Source of the DNA: Caulobacter vibrioides
Lineage (GTDB): Bacteria > Pseudomonadota > Alphaproteobacteria > Caulobacterales > Caulobacteraceae
DNA: 64,000 nt
Direction of reading: 5' to 3'
NCBI RefSeq assembly: GCF_002858865.1
Contig: NZ_PJRR01000013.1
Location: 186,001-250,000 of the forward strand
This document shows positions 52,168-60,660 of the stretch, piece by piece. The number at the start of each line of letters is the position of its first letter. The first letter of the stretch is position 1. The notes beneath the pieces are model-generated. The model saw nothing but the letters and a program-made list of their open reading frames with translations. It was not told the origin of the DNA and searched no databases. A program made the position numbers and the translations under genes.

Positions 52168-53769
52168 ATGGCCGACGCCGCCCTCCCCGCCGATAGCCCC
52201 AGCGCGCCCGCAACGCCCGGCGCGACAGCGCAGGTCGATTGGACAAAGCTGTTTCTGGGCTTTGGGGCCATGGTCATCGGCCAGTTCATGGCCATTCTCG
52301 ACATTCAGATCGTGGCGGCGTCCCTGCCGCAGATCCAGGCCGGGGTCGGCGCCAGCACCGACCAGGTCAGCTGGATCCAGACCGCCTATCTGATCCCCGA
52401 AGTCGTGATGATCCCGCTATCGGGATACCTTTCGCGCCTATGGGGCACGCAGAGGCTCTATCTGGCGTCCTGCGCCGGCTTCATCGTCATGAGCATCCTG
52501 ACGGGGCTGTCGACCTCGATCGACATGATGATCATCACCCGGGCCCTGCAGGGCTTCATCGGCGGGGCGATGATCCCGACGGTGTTCGCCGTCGCCTTCA
52601 CGGCCTTTCCGCCTGAGCGTCGGGTGACGGCCAGCGTGATCATGGGCCTGATCGTCACCCTGGCCCCGACGGTCGGCCCGACCCTGGGCGGTCACCTGAC
52701 CGAGTGGCTGAGCTGGCGATGGCTGTTCTTCATCAATGTGCCCACCGGCCTGATCGTGCTGTTCGGCGTGGCGCGCTGGGGCGACTTCGACAAGGGCGAT
52801 CCCAGCCTGGCCAAGGGCTTCGACTGGTTCGGCCTCGCGGTGATGGCCGTTTTCCTGATGAGCATGCAGTATGTTCTGGAGGAAGGCGCCAAGGAGGACT
52901 GGTTATCCGACAGCCTGATCCTGTGGTTGACCGTCGTCGCGGTCTTCGGCGGGGTCGTCTTCGTGTGGCGCCAGCTGACCTATCGCAACCCGATCGTCGA
53001 GCTGCGCGCCTTCGCCAATCGCAATTTCACGGTCGGCGTCCTGATGACCGCGGTGTCCGGGGCCAGCCTGTTTGGCGGCACCTTCCTGCTGCCGCAGTTC
53101 CTGGGGCGCGTGCGACACTATTCGGCGTCCGAGGTGGGCACGACCATGGTCATATCGGGCCTGTCGATGTTCCTGACCGGTCCGATCGCCGGGCGCCTCG
53201 TCCGCAAGACCGATCCACGCCTGCCGATGTGCGTGGGTTTCTTGCTGGCCGGCTTTGGCATGTACATGGCCCACGGCGTGACCAAGGACTGGGGCTTCTG
53301 GGAGTTCGCCGGCGTTCAGGCTTGCCGGGGTGTCGGCGTGATGATCGCCATGATCGCCACCCAGCAGATCACGATGAGCACCCTGCCGCCTCACATGGTC
53401 AAGAACGCTTCGGGGCTCGTGAACCTGTCGCGTAACACCGGCGGCGCGATCGGCCTCGCCTTGTTGGCCACCTCGATCACACAACAGACGGCGCTCTACT
53501 ACGACGACCTGACCTCGAAGGTGACCCAGGGCAGCGCTGCGGCCGGCATGATCGCGGGCCTCACCGAGCGCATGATGCAGCTGGGTGTCGCCGATCCGGC
53601 CGGCGCGGCGCGCAAGGCCGTCGGCGGCATGATGCAGCAGCAGGCGACCGTGATGGCCTTCGGCGACAGTTTCACCCTGCTGGCGATCGGCTGCTTTATC
53701 GCAGCGGCTGTTTCCCTGTTGGCCGCGCCCGTCAAGAACGCGCCGCCCCCGCCGTCTGACGCCCACTGA
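52168..53769 (+). CDS. emrB: DHA2 family MFS drug transporter (EmrB-like)
   Basis: A 14-helix proton-driven exporter of 533 residues. The DHA2 pattern is clear: MAILDIQIVAASLPQIQAG (motif D1), SGYLSRLWGTQRLYLASC (motif A) and TLAPTVGPTLGGHLTEWLSWRWLFFINVP (motif C) split over helices 5-6. The pump should expel hydrophobic drugs with EmrA. Two Met-rich stretches near the C-terminus (MMQLGVADPAG, GGMMQQQATVMAF) are typical of the subfamily. Confidence 0.93.
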   Translation: MADAALPADSPSAPATPGATAQVDWTKLFLGFGAMVIGQFMAILDIQIVAASLPQIQAGVGASTDQVSWIQTAYLIPEVVMIPLSGYLSRLWGTQRLYLASCAGFIVMSILTGLSTSIDMMIITRALQGFIGGAMIPTVFAVAFTAFPPERRVTASVIMGLIVTLAPTVGPTLGGHLTEWLSWRWLFFINVPTGLIVLFGVARWGDFDKGDPSLAKGFDWFGLAVMAVFLMSMQYVLEEGAKEDWLSDSLILWLTVVAVFGGVVFVWRQLTYRNPIVELRAFANRNFTVGVLMTAVSGASLFGGTFLLPQFLGRVRHYSASEVGTTMVISGLSMFLTGPIAGRLVRKTDPRLPMCVGFLLAGFGMYMAHGVTKDWGFWEFAGVQACRGVGVMIAMIATQQITMSTLPPHMVKNASGLVNLSRNTGGAIGLALLATSITQQTALYYDDLTSKVTQGSAAAGMIAGLTERMMQLGVADPAGAARKAVGGMMQQQATVMAFGDSFTLLAIGCFIAAAVSLLAAPVKNAPPPPSDAH

Positions 53770-53785
53770 TGTCTGGAGTCTTCTG

Positions 53786-54394
53786 ATGCCCCGCGTCCCA
53801 GGACAGATCGATGTCGCCAAGACCGAGGCGATCCTCGACGCGGCCGTCGAGGTCATCGGCGAGCGCGGTCTGGCCGCGCCGATGTCGGCGATCGCCCGCC
53901 ATGCAGGCGTCTCCAAGCAGACGGTCTATAATCACTACGGCTCCAAGGCCGAACTGATGCGGGCCCTGATGCAGCGCCGCGTCGAGAGCATCACCGCTTC
54001 CCTGCGCGAACCCGGCGCGGTCGACAATCCGACAGAAGCGCTGGAGGCCTATGCCCGTTCGGTGCTGGAGACGATGATCACCACTAAGAGCTATTCGATG
54101 ATGCGGGTGATCATCCTGGGTTCGGGCGAAATGCCCGACATCGCCCAGGAAGTCTTCGAAGCCGGACCACAGAACGCGCGTCGCCAGCTGGCCGCGTTCC
54201 TGGAGACCGAAACGCGCCTGGGGCGGATGAAGGTGGAAGACTTCGACCAGGCGGCGGAGTTCTTCTCCGGCATGGTCATGGGCCACAGCCAACTGCGCGC
54301 GCTTCTGCGCCTGCCCTCTGAAAAGAGCCAGGAACAGTTCGGCCGCCTCGCACGGGAAGCGGCCGAACGATTCATGCGCGCCTACGCGCCGTAA
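53786..54394 (+). CDS. TetR family regulator of the emr operon
   Basis: 202 residues. The N-terminal HTH is VAKTEAILDAAVEVIGERG and AIARHAGVSKQTVYNHYGSKAEL, followed by a helical ligand domain with FFSGMVMGHSQLRALL. It is the last gene of the emrA-emrB operon, so it likely represses the pump until a drug binds; the palindrome at 50964-50979 is a candidate operator. It is convergent with fabI. Confidence 0.92.
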   Translation: MPRVPGQIDVAKTEAILDAAVEVIGERGLAAPMSAIARHAGVSKQTVYNHYGSKAELMRALMQRRVESITASLREPGAVDNPTEALEAYARSVLETMITTKSYSMMRVIILGSGEMPDIAQEVFEAGPQNARRQLAAFLETETRLGRMKVEDFDQAAEFFSGMVMGHSQLRALLRLPSEKSQEQFGRLAREAAERFMRAYAP

Positions 54395-54411
54395 GCCTGG
54401 ACAGAGGAGGC

Positions 54412-55227
54412 TTAAGCCTCCTCGGCGTCAGGCATGCCCATCATGTGGAAGCCGGCGTCGACGTGAACGACTTCGCCAGTGGTCGACTTGCCAAGATCCG
54501 AGGCCAGCCACAGGGCGCAGCCGGCGACGCCTTCCATCGAGGTGTCTTCCTTCATCGCCGAGAACGCACGGCCCTGGGCGATCATGCCGCGACCGCCGGC
54601 GATGCCCGCCAGGGCCAAAGTGCGCATCGCGCCCGCCGAAATGGCGTTGCAGCGAATGCCCTTGGGACCCAGATCCCGGGCGATGTAGCGGGTCGAGGCT
54701 TCCAGGGCGGCCTTGGCCACGCCCATGGTGTTGTAGTTCGGGATGGTCCGCTCCGAACCCAGATAGGTCATGGTGATCAGCGAGCCGCCGTTCGGCATCA
54801 GCTTGGAAGCGCGCTTGGCGACGTCCACGAAGCTGAAGGCCGAGATGTTCATGGCCAGCAGGAAGCCTTCCCGCGTGGTGTTGTCGACGAACGAGCCCTT
54901 GAGCTCGTTCTTGTTGGCGAAGGCCACCGAGTGCACCACGAAGTCGATCGTCCCGAACGCCTTCTCGATCTCGGCGAAGGCCGCATCCATCGAGGCGTCG
55001 TCAGTGACGTCGCAGGGGATCATGGTCTTGACGCCGATGCTTTCGGCCAGCGGGCGCACGCGGCGCTCCAGTTCCTCACCCTGGTAGGTGAAGGCCATCT
55101 CGGCGCCCTGGGCGGCCAGCTGGCTGGCGATGCCCCAGGCGATCGAGTTGTGGTTGGCCACGCCCATGACGAGGCCCTTCTTGCCTCGCATCAGCTCGCC
55201 CTTGGGGAACGCGTAATCGTCGGCCAT
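54412..55227 (-). CDS. fabI: Enoyl-[ACP] reductase FabI
   Basis: NADH-dependent last step of each fatty-acid elongation cycle and the target of triclosan. 271 residues, SDR fold. Features: GLVMGVANHNSIAWGIA, VHSVAFANKNEL, and the active-site Tyr-x6-Lys in PNYNTMGVAKAALE. Start 55227 gives MADDYAFPKGELM; the frame extends a few codons upstream. Last gene of the fabA-fabB-OGT-like-fabI cluster. Confidence 0.96.
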   Translation of the reverse strand: MADDYAFPKGELMRGKKGLVMGVANHNSIAWGIASQLAAQGAEMAFTYQGEELERRVRPLAESIGVKTMIPCDVTDDASMDAAFAEIEKAFGTIDFVVHSVAFANKNELKGSFVDNTTREGFLLAMNISAFSFVDVAKRASKLMPNGGSLITMTYLGSERTIPNYNTMGVAKAALEASTRYIARDLGPKGIRCNAISAGAMRTLALAGIAGGRGMIAQGRAFSAMKEDTSMEGVAGCALWLASDLGKSTTGEVVHVDAGFHMMGMPDAEEA

Positions 55228-55292
55228 GTGTGGGGCCCTCTTTCGCAAATCGTTGACCGCTGGTTAGCAGGCGCCGTCGCCCGGCGGAACCC

Positions 55293-57083
55293 TCAGCGAC
55301 GGACAAGGCCGGCGTAGGCAGTTTCCAGCGAGCGGGCGAAGGCGACCGGATCAAACAGGGTCGAGCGCCGGACGGCCTCCGCAACCCGGGGCTTGAGGGC
55401 GCCGTCGGCGGCCATCGCCAGGGCCTTGGCGACATAGTCGGCCCTGGAGGTGGCGATCAGTTCGGTCATGCCGATGGCGGTCGCCAGACTGGCCCCGACC
55501 CGGCTGGCGAAGCTCTCGCCCGGCAGGGTCAACACCGGAACGCCCATCCGCAAAGCGTCGCTGGCGGTGGTGTGCGCGCCATAGGGCCAGGTGTCGAGAA
55601 CCAGATCGGCCAGGGCGTGGCGAGCCAGATGCTCGTCGTGCGGCGCCGGTTCGGCGAAAACCAGGCGTTCAGGCGCGACGCCCGCCGCCCGCGCATGGCC
55701 ACGAAGATTGTCGGCCGCGCCCGGCGCGCCGGCGTACAGCCAGAGGACACTATTGGGCGCGGCGCGCAGGATCGCCATCCAGGTCGCGAACACCTCGGGC
55801 GTGATCTTCGCCGGGTTGTTGAAGCAGCAGAACACACGCACACGCTCCGGCAGGCCCATATCGGCCCGGCTCGGGGCGGGTATGACCGAGGTCAGACCGT
55901 CGTTTGGCTGGTAGCACGGCAAACGGACCACCGCTTCGGACCAGTTCATCTCCGCGCCCGGCGGAAGAGTGACGGCGTCAGCCAGAACAACGTCGGCGTG
56001 CGCCCCCAAGGTGCCGGGATAGCCCAGCCAGCTCACCTGCACGGGCGCGGCGCGATGGACCAGAATCCCGGGACGCCCGTCCTGCGTATAACCCTTGAGA
56101 TCTACGGCGATATCAACGCCTTGCCGGCGACACTTCAGAGCGATCTCGGCGTCGGAGAGGCGTCGGGCCTCGATCCAGTGTTCGCAGGCGACCCGTAGCC
56201 GTTCTTGCATGGCCCCGCCGGTCTCGGGCCCGTAGGAAACCGCGAAGATCTCGAAGCGCGATCGGTCATGAGCCTCGAGAACCCCCGCCAGAAGCCGCGC
56301 CGTGGCGTGTTCGTGCAGGTCGGAGGACAGATAGGCCACGCGCAGCCTCTCGCCAGGCGGCCTGACCGGCCATACCGGCGCCGGAACGCTTGGCGGAGCG
56401 GAAAGCGTAGCGCAGCGGCGGTGAAGAACGGGGAGGTCGAACAAGGCCAGGGCGGCGAAGGGCGCGACGCCCGCACGGCCCAGCTTCAGGTCCGCCTTGA
56501 CCAGCATGTCCAGCGCCGCGTCCTCCCGCCAGTCACAGGTCTGACGGCGAGCCCACATCAGGTCTCCAGCGACGCGTGGATGGCTGGGGTTCACCTCCAG
56601 CACGGCCTCCAGGTCGCGCGCGGCCTCGGCTGGACGGTTGAGCAAGACCAGCAACGCCGCGCGATGCGCCCGATAGGCCGCTTCGCGCGGGGCGGCCGCG
56701 ACTGCGTGGTCGATCGCCGCCAGCGCTTCGGAAAATCCACCCAGCCGCTGAAGCGAAACCGCCAGAGCGTTGAAGACTGGCGGATTGTCAGGGTCGACCG
56801 CCAAGGCCGCGCGCGCCGCGACCACCGCCTCATCGTCTCTGTGCAGGCTCGTCAGGGCCAGGGTTCTGGCCGACAGCAAGCCTGGACGGACAGGGTCTAA
56901 CGCCAGGCCCGCGTCCAGGGCCGTCAGCGCCGCTTGCGCCGCACCCAGCTCAAGCCGGGCCACGCCCAGCAGGTGCCAGGCCTCGACGCTCGGCGCAGCG
57001 GCGACCAGCCGTTCGCACAAGGCGGCGGCTTCGGCCGTCCGGCCGGCGCGATAGAGGTCGAAGGCCTCGCGGGCGCTGGTCAA
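55293..57083 (-). CDS. TPR protein with O-GlcNAc-transferase-type (GT41) domain
   Basis: 596 residues. Residues 1-190 hold about five TPR-like repeats (AFDLYRAGRTAEAAALCERL, AAQAALTALDAGLALDPVRP, and so on). The C-terminal part is a GT41 glycosyltransferase: LRVAYLSSDLHEHATARLLAG, DIAVDLKGYTQDGRPGILVHR, PVQVSWLGYPGTLGA, VFCCFNNPAKITPEVFATW, VLDTWPYGAHTTASDALRMG and VLTLPGESFASRVGASL. It should transfer a sugar to a protein, as the Caulobacter flagellin glycosyltransferase FlmG does; the target is unknown. It starts 12 bases after fabB, so it is co-expressed with fatty-acid synthesis genes. Confidence 0.9.
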   Translation of the reverse strand: MTSAREAFDLYRAGRTAEAAALCERLVAAAPSVEAWHLLGVARLELGAAQAALTALDAGLALDPVRPGLLSARTLALTSLHRDDEAVVAARAALAVDPDNPPVFNALAVSLQRLGGFSEALAAIDHAVAAAPREAAYRAHRAALLVLLNRPAEAARDLEAVLEVNPSHPRVAGDLMWARRQTCDWREDAALDMLVKADLKLGRAGVAPFAALALFDLPVLHRRCATLSAPPSVPAPVWPVRPPGERLRVAYLSSDLHEHATARLLAGVLEAHDRSRFEIFAVSYGPETGGAMQERLRVACEHWIEARRLSDAEIALKCRRQGVDIAVDLKGYTQDGRPGILVHRAAPVQVSWLGYPGTLGAHADVVLADAVTLPPGAEMNWSEAVVRLPCYQPNDGLTSVIPAPSRADMGLPERVRVFCCFNNPAKITPEVFATWMAILRAAPNSVLWLYAGAPGAADNLRGHARAAGVAPERLVFAEPAPHDEHLARHALADLVLDTWPYGAHTTASDALRMGVPVLTLPGESFASRVGASLATAIGMTELIATSRADYVAKALAMAADGALKPRVAEAVRRSTLFDPVAFARSLETAYAGLVRR

Positions 57084-57095
57084 CGCCCGCCGGCT

Positions 57096-58307
57096 CTAGA
57101 CGCGGCTGAAGATCAGCGTGCCGTTGGTGCCGCCAAAGCCGAAGCTGTTGGACATCACCGTCTCAAGCGGCTTGTCGACGCGCTGGCGCAGGATCGGCAG
57201 GTCGGCGAACTCGGGGTCGAGCTCCTCGATATTGGCGCTCTCGGCCGCGAAGTCGTTGTTGAGCATCAGGATCGAGTAGATCGCTTCCTGCGCGCCGGCG
57301 GCGCCCAGGCTGTGCCCAGTGAGCGACTTGGTCGACGAGATCATCGGCGCCTTGTCGCCGAACACCTCGCGCACCGCGCCCATCTCCTTGCTGTCGCCGA
57401 CCGGCGTCGAGGTGCCGTGCGGGTTCAGATAGTCGATAGCGCGGTTGCCCGCCTCGGCCATGGCCAGGCGCATGCAGCGCGCCGCGCCTTCGCCCGACGG
57501 GGCCACCATGTCGTAGCCGTCGGAATTGGCGGCGTAGCCGACAACTTCCCCATAGATCTTGGCCCCGCGGGCCTTGGCGCGTTCGTACTCTTCCAGAACC
57601 ACGATGCCGGCGCCGCCGGCGATCACGAAGCCGTCACGGTTCTTGTCATAGGCGCGGCTGGCCACGGCCGGGCGGTCGTTGAAGTTGCTGCTCATGGCGC
57701 CCATGGCGTCGAACAGGTTCGACAGGCTCCAGTCCAGCTCCTCGCAGCCGCCCGCGAAGATCACATCCTGCTTGCCCATCTGGATCTGTTCGGCGGCCGC
57801 GCCGATGCAGTGGGCGCTGGTCGCGCAGGCCGAGCTGATCGAATAGTTGATCCCGCGGATCTTGAACCAGGTCGACAGCACTGCAGACGGGCCCGAGCTC
57901 ATGGCCTTAGGCACCGCGAACGGGCCGATCCGCTTGGGGCCCTTTTCCCGGGTGATCGCCGCCGCATCGATGATGACGCGGGTCGAGGGACCGCCCGAAC
58001 CGACGATCAGGCCGGTGCGCTCGTGGGAGATCTCGGTCTCCGAGAGGCCGGAATCGGCGATCGCCTGTTCCATGGCGATGTGGGCGTAGGCCGTGCCGGG
58101 CGCCAAGAAACGCGCGGCGCGGCGGTCGACCATCGCCTCCCAGTCGATCTGGGGCGCGGCGTGGACCTGGCAGCGGAAGCCGAGCTCGGCGTACTCCGGC
58201 GCGGCGATCACGCCGGATTTGGCTTCCCGCAGCGAGGCCAATACCTCATGGGCGTTGTTGCCGATGGACGAGACGATCCCCAGTCCTGTGACGACGACGC
58301 GACGCAT
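57096..58307 (-). CDS. fabB: Beta-ketoacyl-ACP synthase I FabB
   Basis: Condensing enzyme of unsaturated fatty-acid elongation, 403 residues. The Cys-His-His triad is in [27 protein letters not shown] and [14 protein letters not shown], and the end [15 protein letters not shown] is typical. It follows fabA by 70 bases; fabA-fabB is the conserved unsaturated fatty-acid pair. Confidence 0.97.
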   Translation of the reverse strand: MRRVVVTGLGIVSSIGNNAHEVLASLREAKSGVIAAPEYAELGFRCQVHAAPQIDWEAMVDRRAARFLAPGTAYAHIAMEQAIADSGLSETEISHERTGLIVGSGGPSTRVIIDAAAITREKGPKRIGPFAVPKAMSSGPSAVLSTWFKIRGINYSISSACATSAHCIGAAAEQIQMGKQDVIFAGGCEELDWSLSNLFDAMGAMSSNFNDRPAVASRAYDKNRDGFVIAGGAGIVVLEEYERAKARGAKIYGEVVGYAANSDGYDMVAPSGEGAARCMRLAMAEAGNRAIDYLNPHGTSTPVGDSKEMGAVREVFGDKAPMISSTKSLTGHSLGAAGAQEAIYSILMLNNDFAAESANIEELDPEFADLPILRQRVDKPLETVMSNSFGFGGTNGTLIFSRV

Positions 58308-58377
58308 ATTCTAAATCCTCTTCTCCCCCTACGATCCGTCAGGGGCCAGCTCTCTAGGGCCGGTCTCGTCTAACGGA

Positions 58378-58890
58378 TCAAGCCATTTGTTCGGGCGTGA
58401 ACAGGCCAACCTTCAGGTCACTGGTTTCGTAGATCACCTTGCCGTCGGCTTCCAGGACGCCGTCAGCGATGCCCATGACCAGCTTGCGCATGATCACACG
58501 CTTCAGATCGATCTTGTAGACGACCTTCTTGATATCAGGCGTGACCTGACCCGTGAATTTCACTTCGCCGACGCCCAGGGCGCGGCCGCGGCCGGGACCG
58601 CCCGACCAGCCCAGGAAGAAGCCGACCAGTTGCCACATGGCGTCCAGACCCAGGCAGCCGGGCATGACGGGGTCGCCGATGAAGTGGCAGTCGAAAAACC
58701 AGAGGTCGGGACGGATGTCGAACTCAGCCTCGACATAGCCCTTGCCGTACTTGCCGCCCTCGGCCTCGATCCGGACGATCCGGTCAAACATCAGCATCGG
58801 CGGCGCCGGCAGTTGGGCGTTGCCAGGACCGAACATCTCGCCGCGACCGCAGGCCAGGAGTTCTTCGAAGGTGTAGGCGTTCTTCTGCAT
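58378..58890 (-). CDS. fabA: 3-hydroxydecanoyl-ACP dehydratase/isomerase FabA
   Basis: Introduces the double bond for unsaturated fatty acids. 170 residues, hot-dog fold. The catalytic His is in [20 protein letters not shown] and the Asp in the same helix ([15 protein letters not shown]). The start [16 protein letters not shown] is typical. First gene of the cluster. Confidence 0.97.
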   Translation of the reverse strand: MQKNAYTFEELLACGRGEMFGPGNAQLPAPPMLMFDRIVRIEAEGGKYGKGYVEAEFDIRPDLWFFDCHFIGDPVMPGCLGLDAMWQLVGFFLGWSGGPGRGRALGVGEVKFTGQVTPDIKKVVYKIDLKRVIMRKLVMGIADGVLEADGKVIYETSDLKVGLFTPEQMA

Positions 58891-58960
58891 GGCGCACGCC
58901 CTAGCACGACGGTGGGTGAGGCCTCAACGTTTCCCTACGCGAACCCGATCCCAAGCCGAC

Positions 58961-59473
58961 CTATCGTTTGCGACACTGAACGGCCGGATCCGCGCCCCAG
59001 ATCTCGCCCTCGCGCGCCCAACCCGACGATCCGTCGGCGCGAAGCCTGCACCAGCCGTTCTCGCACTTGTCCAGCGAGGCCACCGCCCGCGCCTTCAGAT
59101 AGGCGTTGACCTTGGCGCCGTCCTTGGGCGCGCTGAGCAGAGCCAGATTGGTCGGCTGGACGCGCATCGCCGAACGCCGGCCGTCGGTGGTGCGCTTATG
59201 GACCCAGGCCAGACCGCCCTCCGGGTCGCAGATCCGGCGCCACTCGCGGGTTTCGGCCACCACTTGCACCGGCAGGCCCTTGGCGTGATAGACCCAGAGC
59301 AGTTGGTGGGCTTCATCCGGACCGTTTCGCGCGTTGACCTCGGCGTACTTCAGCGAAACGTAGCGCGGCACCTCCAGGCCGGAGGGCGTGACCCTGGGCC
59401 CCTGGGCGGCCACCGGCCCCGCCAGCAAAGCCGCTCCCGCCGCAATTCCGACCATGACACGCGTCAAACCCAT
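58961..59473 (-). CDS. Exported SH3-domain protein
   Basis: 170 residues with a signal peptide (VMVGIAAGAALLAGPVAA). The mature part has two bacterial-SH3-like repeats, VPRYVSLKYAEVNARNGP...VVAETREWRRICDPEGGLAWVH and VNAYLKARAVASLDKCENGWCRLRADG.SGWAREG. Such domains bind cell-wall peptides. ATG 59473 is preferred to ATG 59506 since it has AAGG upstream and gives a normal signal peptide. It is divergent from the dehydrogenase gene. Confidence 0.85.
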   Translation of the reverse strand: MGLTRVMVGIAAGAALLAGPVAAQGPRVTPSGLEVPRYVSLKYAEVNARNGPDEAHQLLWVYHAKGLPVQVVAETREWRRICDPEGGLAWVHKRTTDGRRSAMRVQPTNLALLSAPKDGAKVNAYLKARAVASLDKCENGWCRLRADGSSGWAREGEIWGADPAVQCRKR

Positions 59474-59578
59474 TCGAGACGAACCTTGTTCTGTTTTTGA
59501 CCGCATGTTGCTTGGCCCCCACCGGCCCCTTTGCTACAGCTTTCAAACGCCTGTCAGAGAGAGCTTTTCAAACCGCCC

Positions 59579-60565
59579 ATGGCCGCCCGCAAGCTCAAAG
59601 TCATCGTCACCCGCAAACTCCCCGATCCGGTGGAGACGCGGATGTGCGAACTGTTCGACACCGAACTGAACGTCTCCGACAAGCCCATGACGGCGGACGA
59701 GTTGGTTGACGCGATGAGCCGCGCCGACGTGCTGGTGCCGACGATCACGGATCGTATCGATTCCCGCCTTTTGTCGCGATCCGGCGACCGCCTCAAGCTG
59801 ATCGCCAATTTTGGCGCCGGCGTGGACAATATCGACGTCGCGACGGCCAATGCCCGCGGCATCATCGTCACCAACACCCCCGGCGTGCTGACCGAAGACA
59901 CCGCCGACCTGACCATGACCCTGATCATGGCCGCTTCGCGTCGGATCGTAGAGGGCGCGGAAGTCGTCAAGGCCGGCGGTTTCCACGGCTGGTCGCCGAC
60001 CTGGATGATGGGCCGCCGTCTTTGGGGCAAGCGCCTGGGCATCATCGGCATGGGTCGCATTGGCCAAGCCGTGGCCCGCCGCGCCAAGGCGTTCGGCATG
60101 CAGGTCCACTACCATAACCGCAAGCCGGTCAGCCCGCGCATCGCCGAGGAACTGGGCTGCACCTACTGGGAAAGCCTCGACCAGATGCTGGCCCGGATGG
60201 ACTTCGTGTCGGTCAACTGCCCGCACACCCCGGCCACCTACCACCTGCTGTCGGCCCGCCGCCTGAAGCTGCTGCGCCCGCACGCCGTGGTGGTCAACAC
60301 CGCGCGGGGCGAGGTGATCGACGAAGGCGCCCTGGCCAACATGCTGGCCAAGGGCGAGATCGCCGGGGCCGGTCTCGACGTCTACGAGCACGAACCGGCT
60401 ATCAATCCCAAGCTCCTGAAGCTGCCCAATGTCGTGCTGCTGCCCCACATGGGCTCGGCCACGGTCGAGGGCCGCATCGACATGGGCGAGAAGGTCATCG
60501 TCAACGTGAAGACCTTCATGGACGGGCACAGGCCGCCGGATCGGGTCATCCCGGCGATGCTGTAG
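59579..60565 (+). CDS. D-isomer-specific 2-hydroxyacid dehydrogenase (GyaR-like)
   Basis: An NAD(P)H-dependent dehydrogenase of 328 residues, probably a glyoxylate/hydroxypyruvate reductase. The cofactor motif is LGIIGMGRIGQAVARR. The catalytic Arg, Glu and His are in VVNTARGEVIDEG, LDVYEHEP and LPHMGSAT. The frame opens earlier (59531), but ATG 59579 fits the family. It appears to be monocistronic. Confidence 0.92.
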   Translation: MAARKLKVIVTRKLPDPVETRMCELFDTELNVSDKPMTADELVDAMSRADVLVPTITDRIDSRLLSRSGDRLKLIANFGAGVDNIDVATANARGIIVTNTPGVLTEDTADLTMTLIMAASRRIVEGAEVVKAGGFHGWSPTWMMGRRLWGKRLGIIGMGRIGQAVARRAKAFGMQVHYHNRKPVSPRIAEELGCTYWESLDQMLARMDFVSVNCPHTPATYHLLSARRLKLLRPHAVVVNTARGEVIDEGALANMLAKGEIAGAGLDVYEHEPAINPKLLKLPNVVLLPHMGSATVEGRIDMGEKVIVNVKTFMDGHRPPDRVIPAML

Positions 60566-60660
60566 ACGCGGCCTTAGCGCCTTCGCGCCGCCGACGATCG
60601 AGACACTTGCTTGTGGCGACTTCCCTCAATACGCTCGCCTGAGTTGAGGGGGACAGAGCC

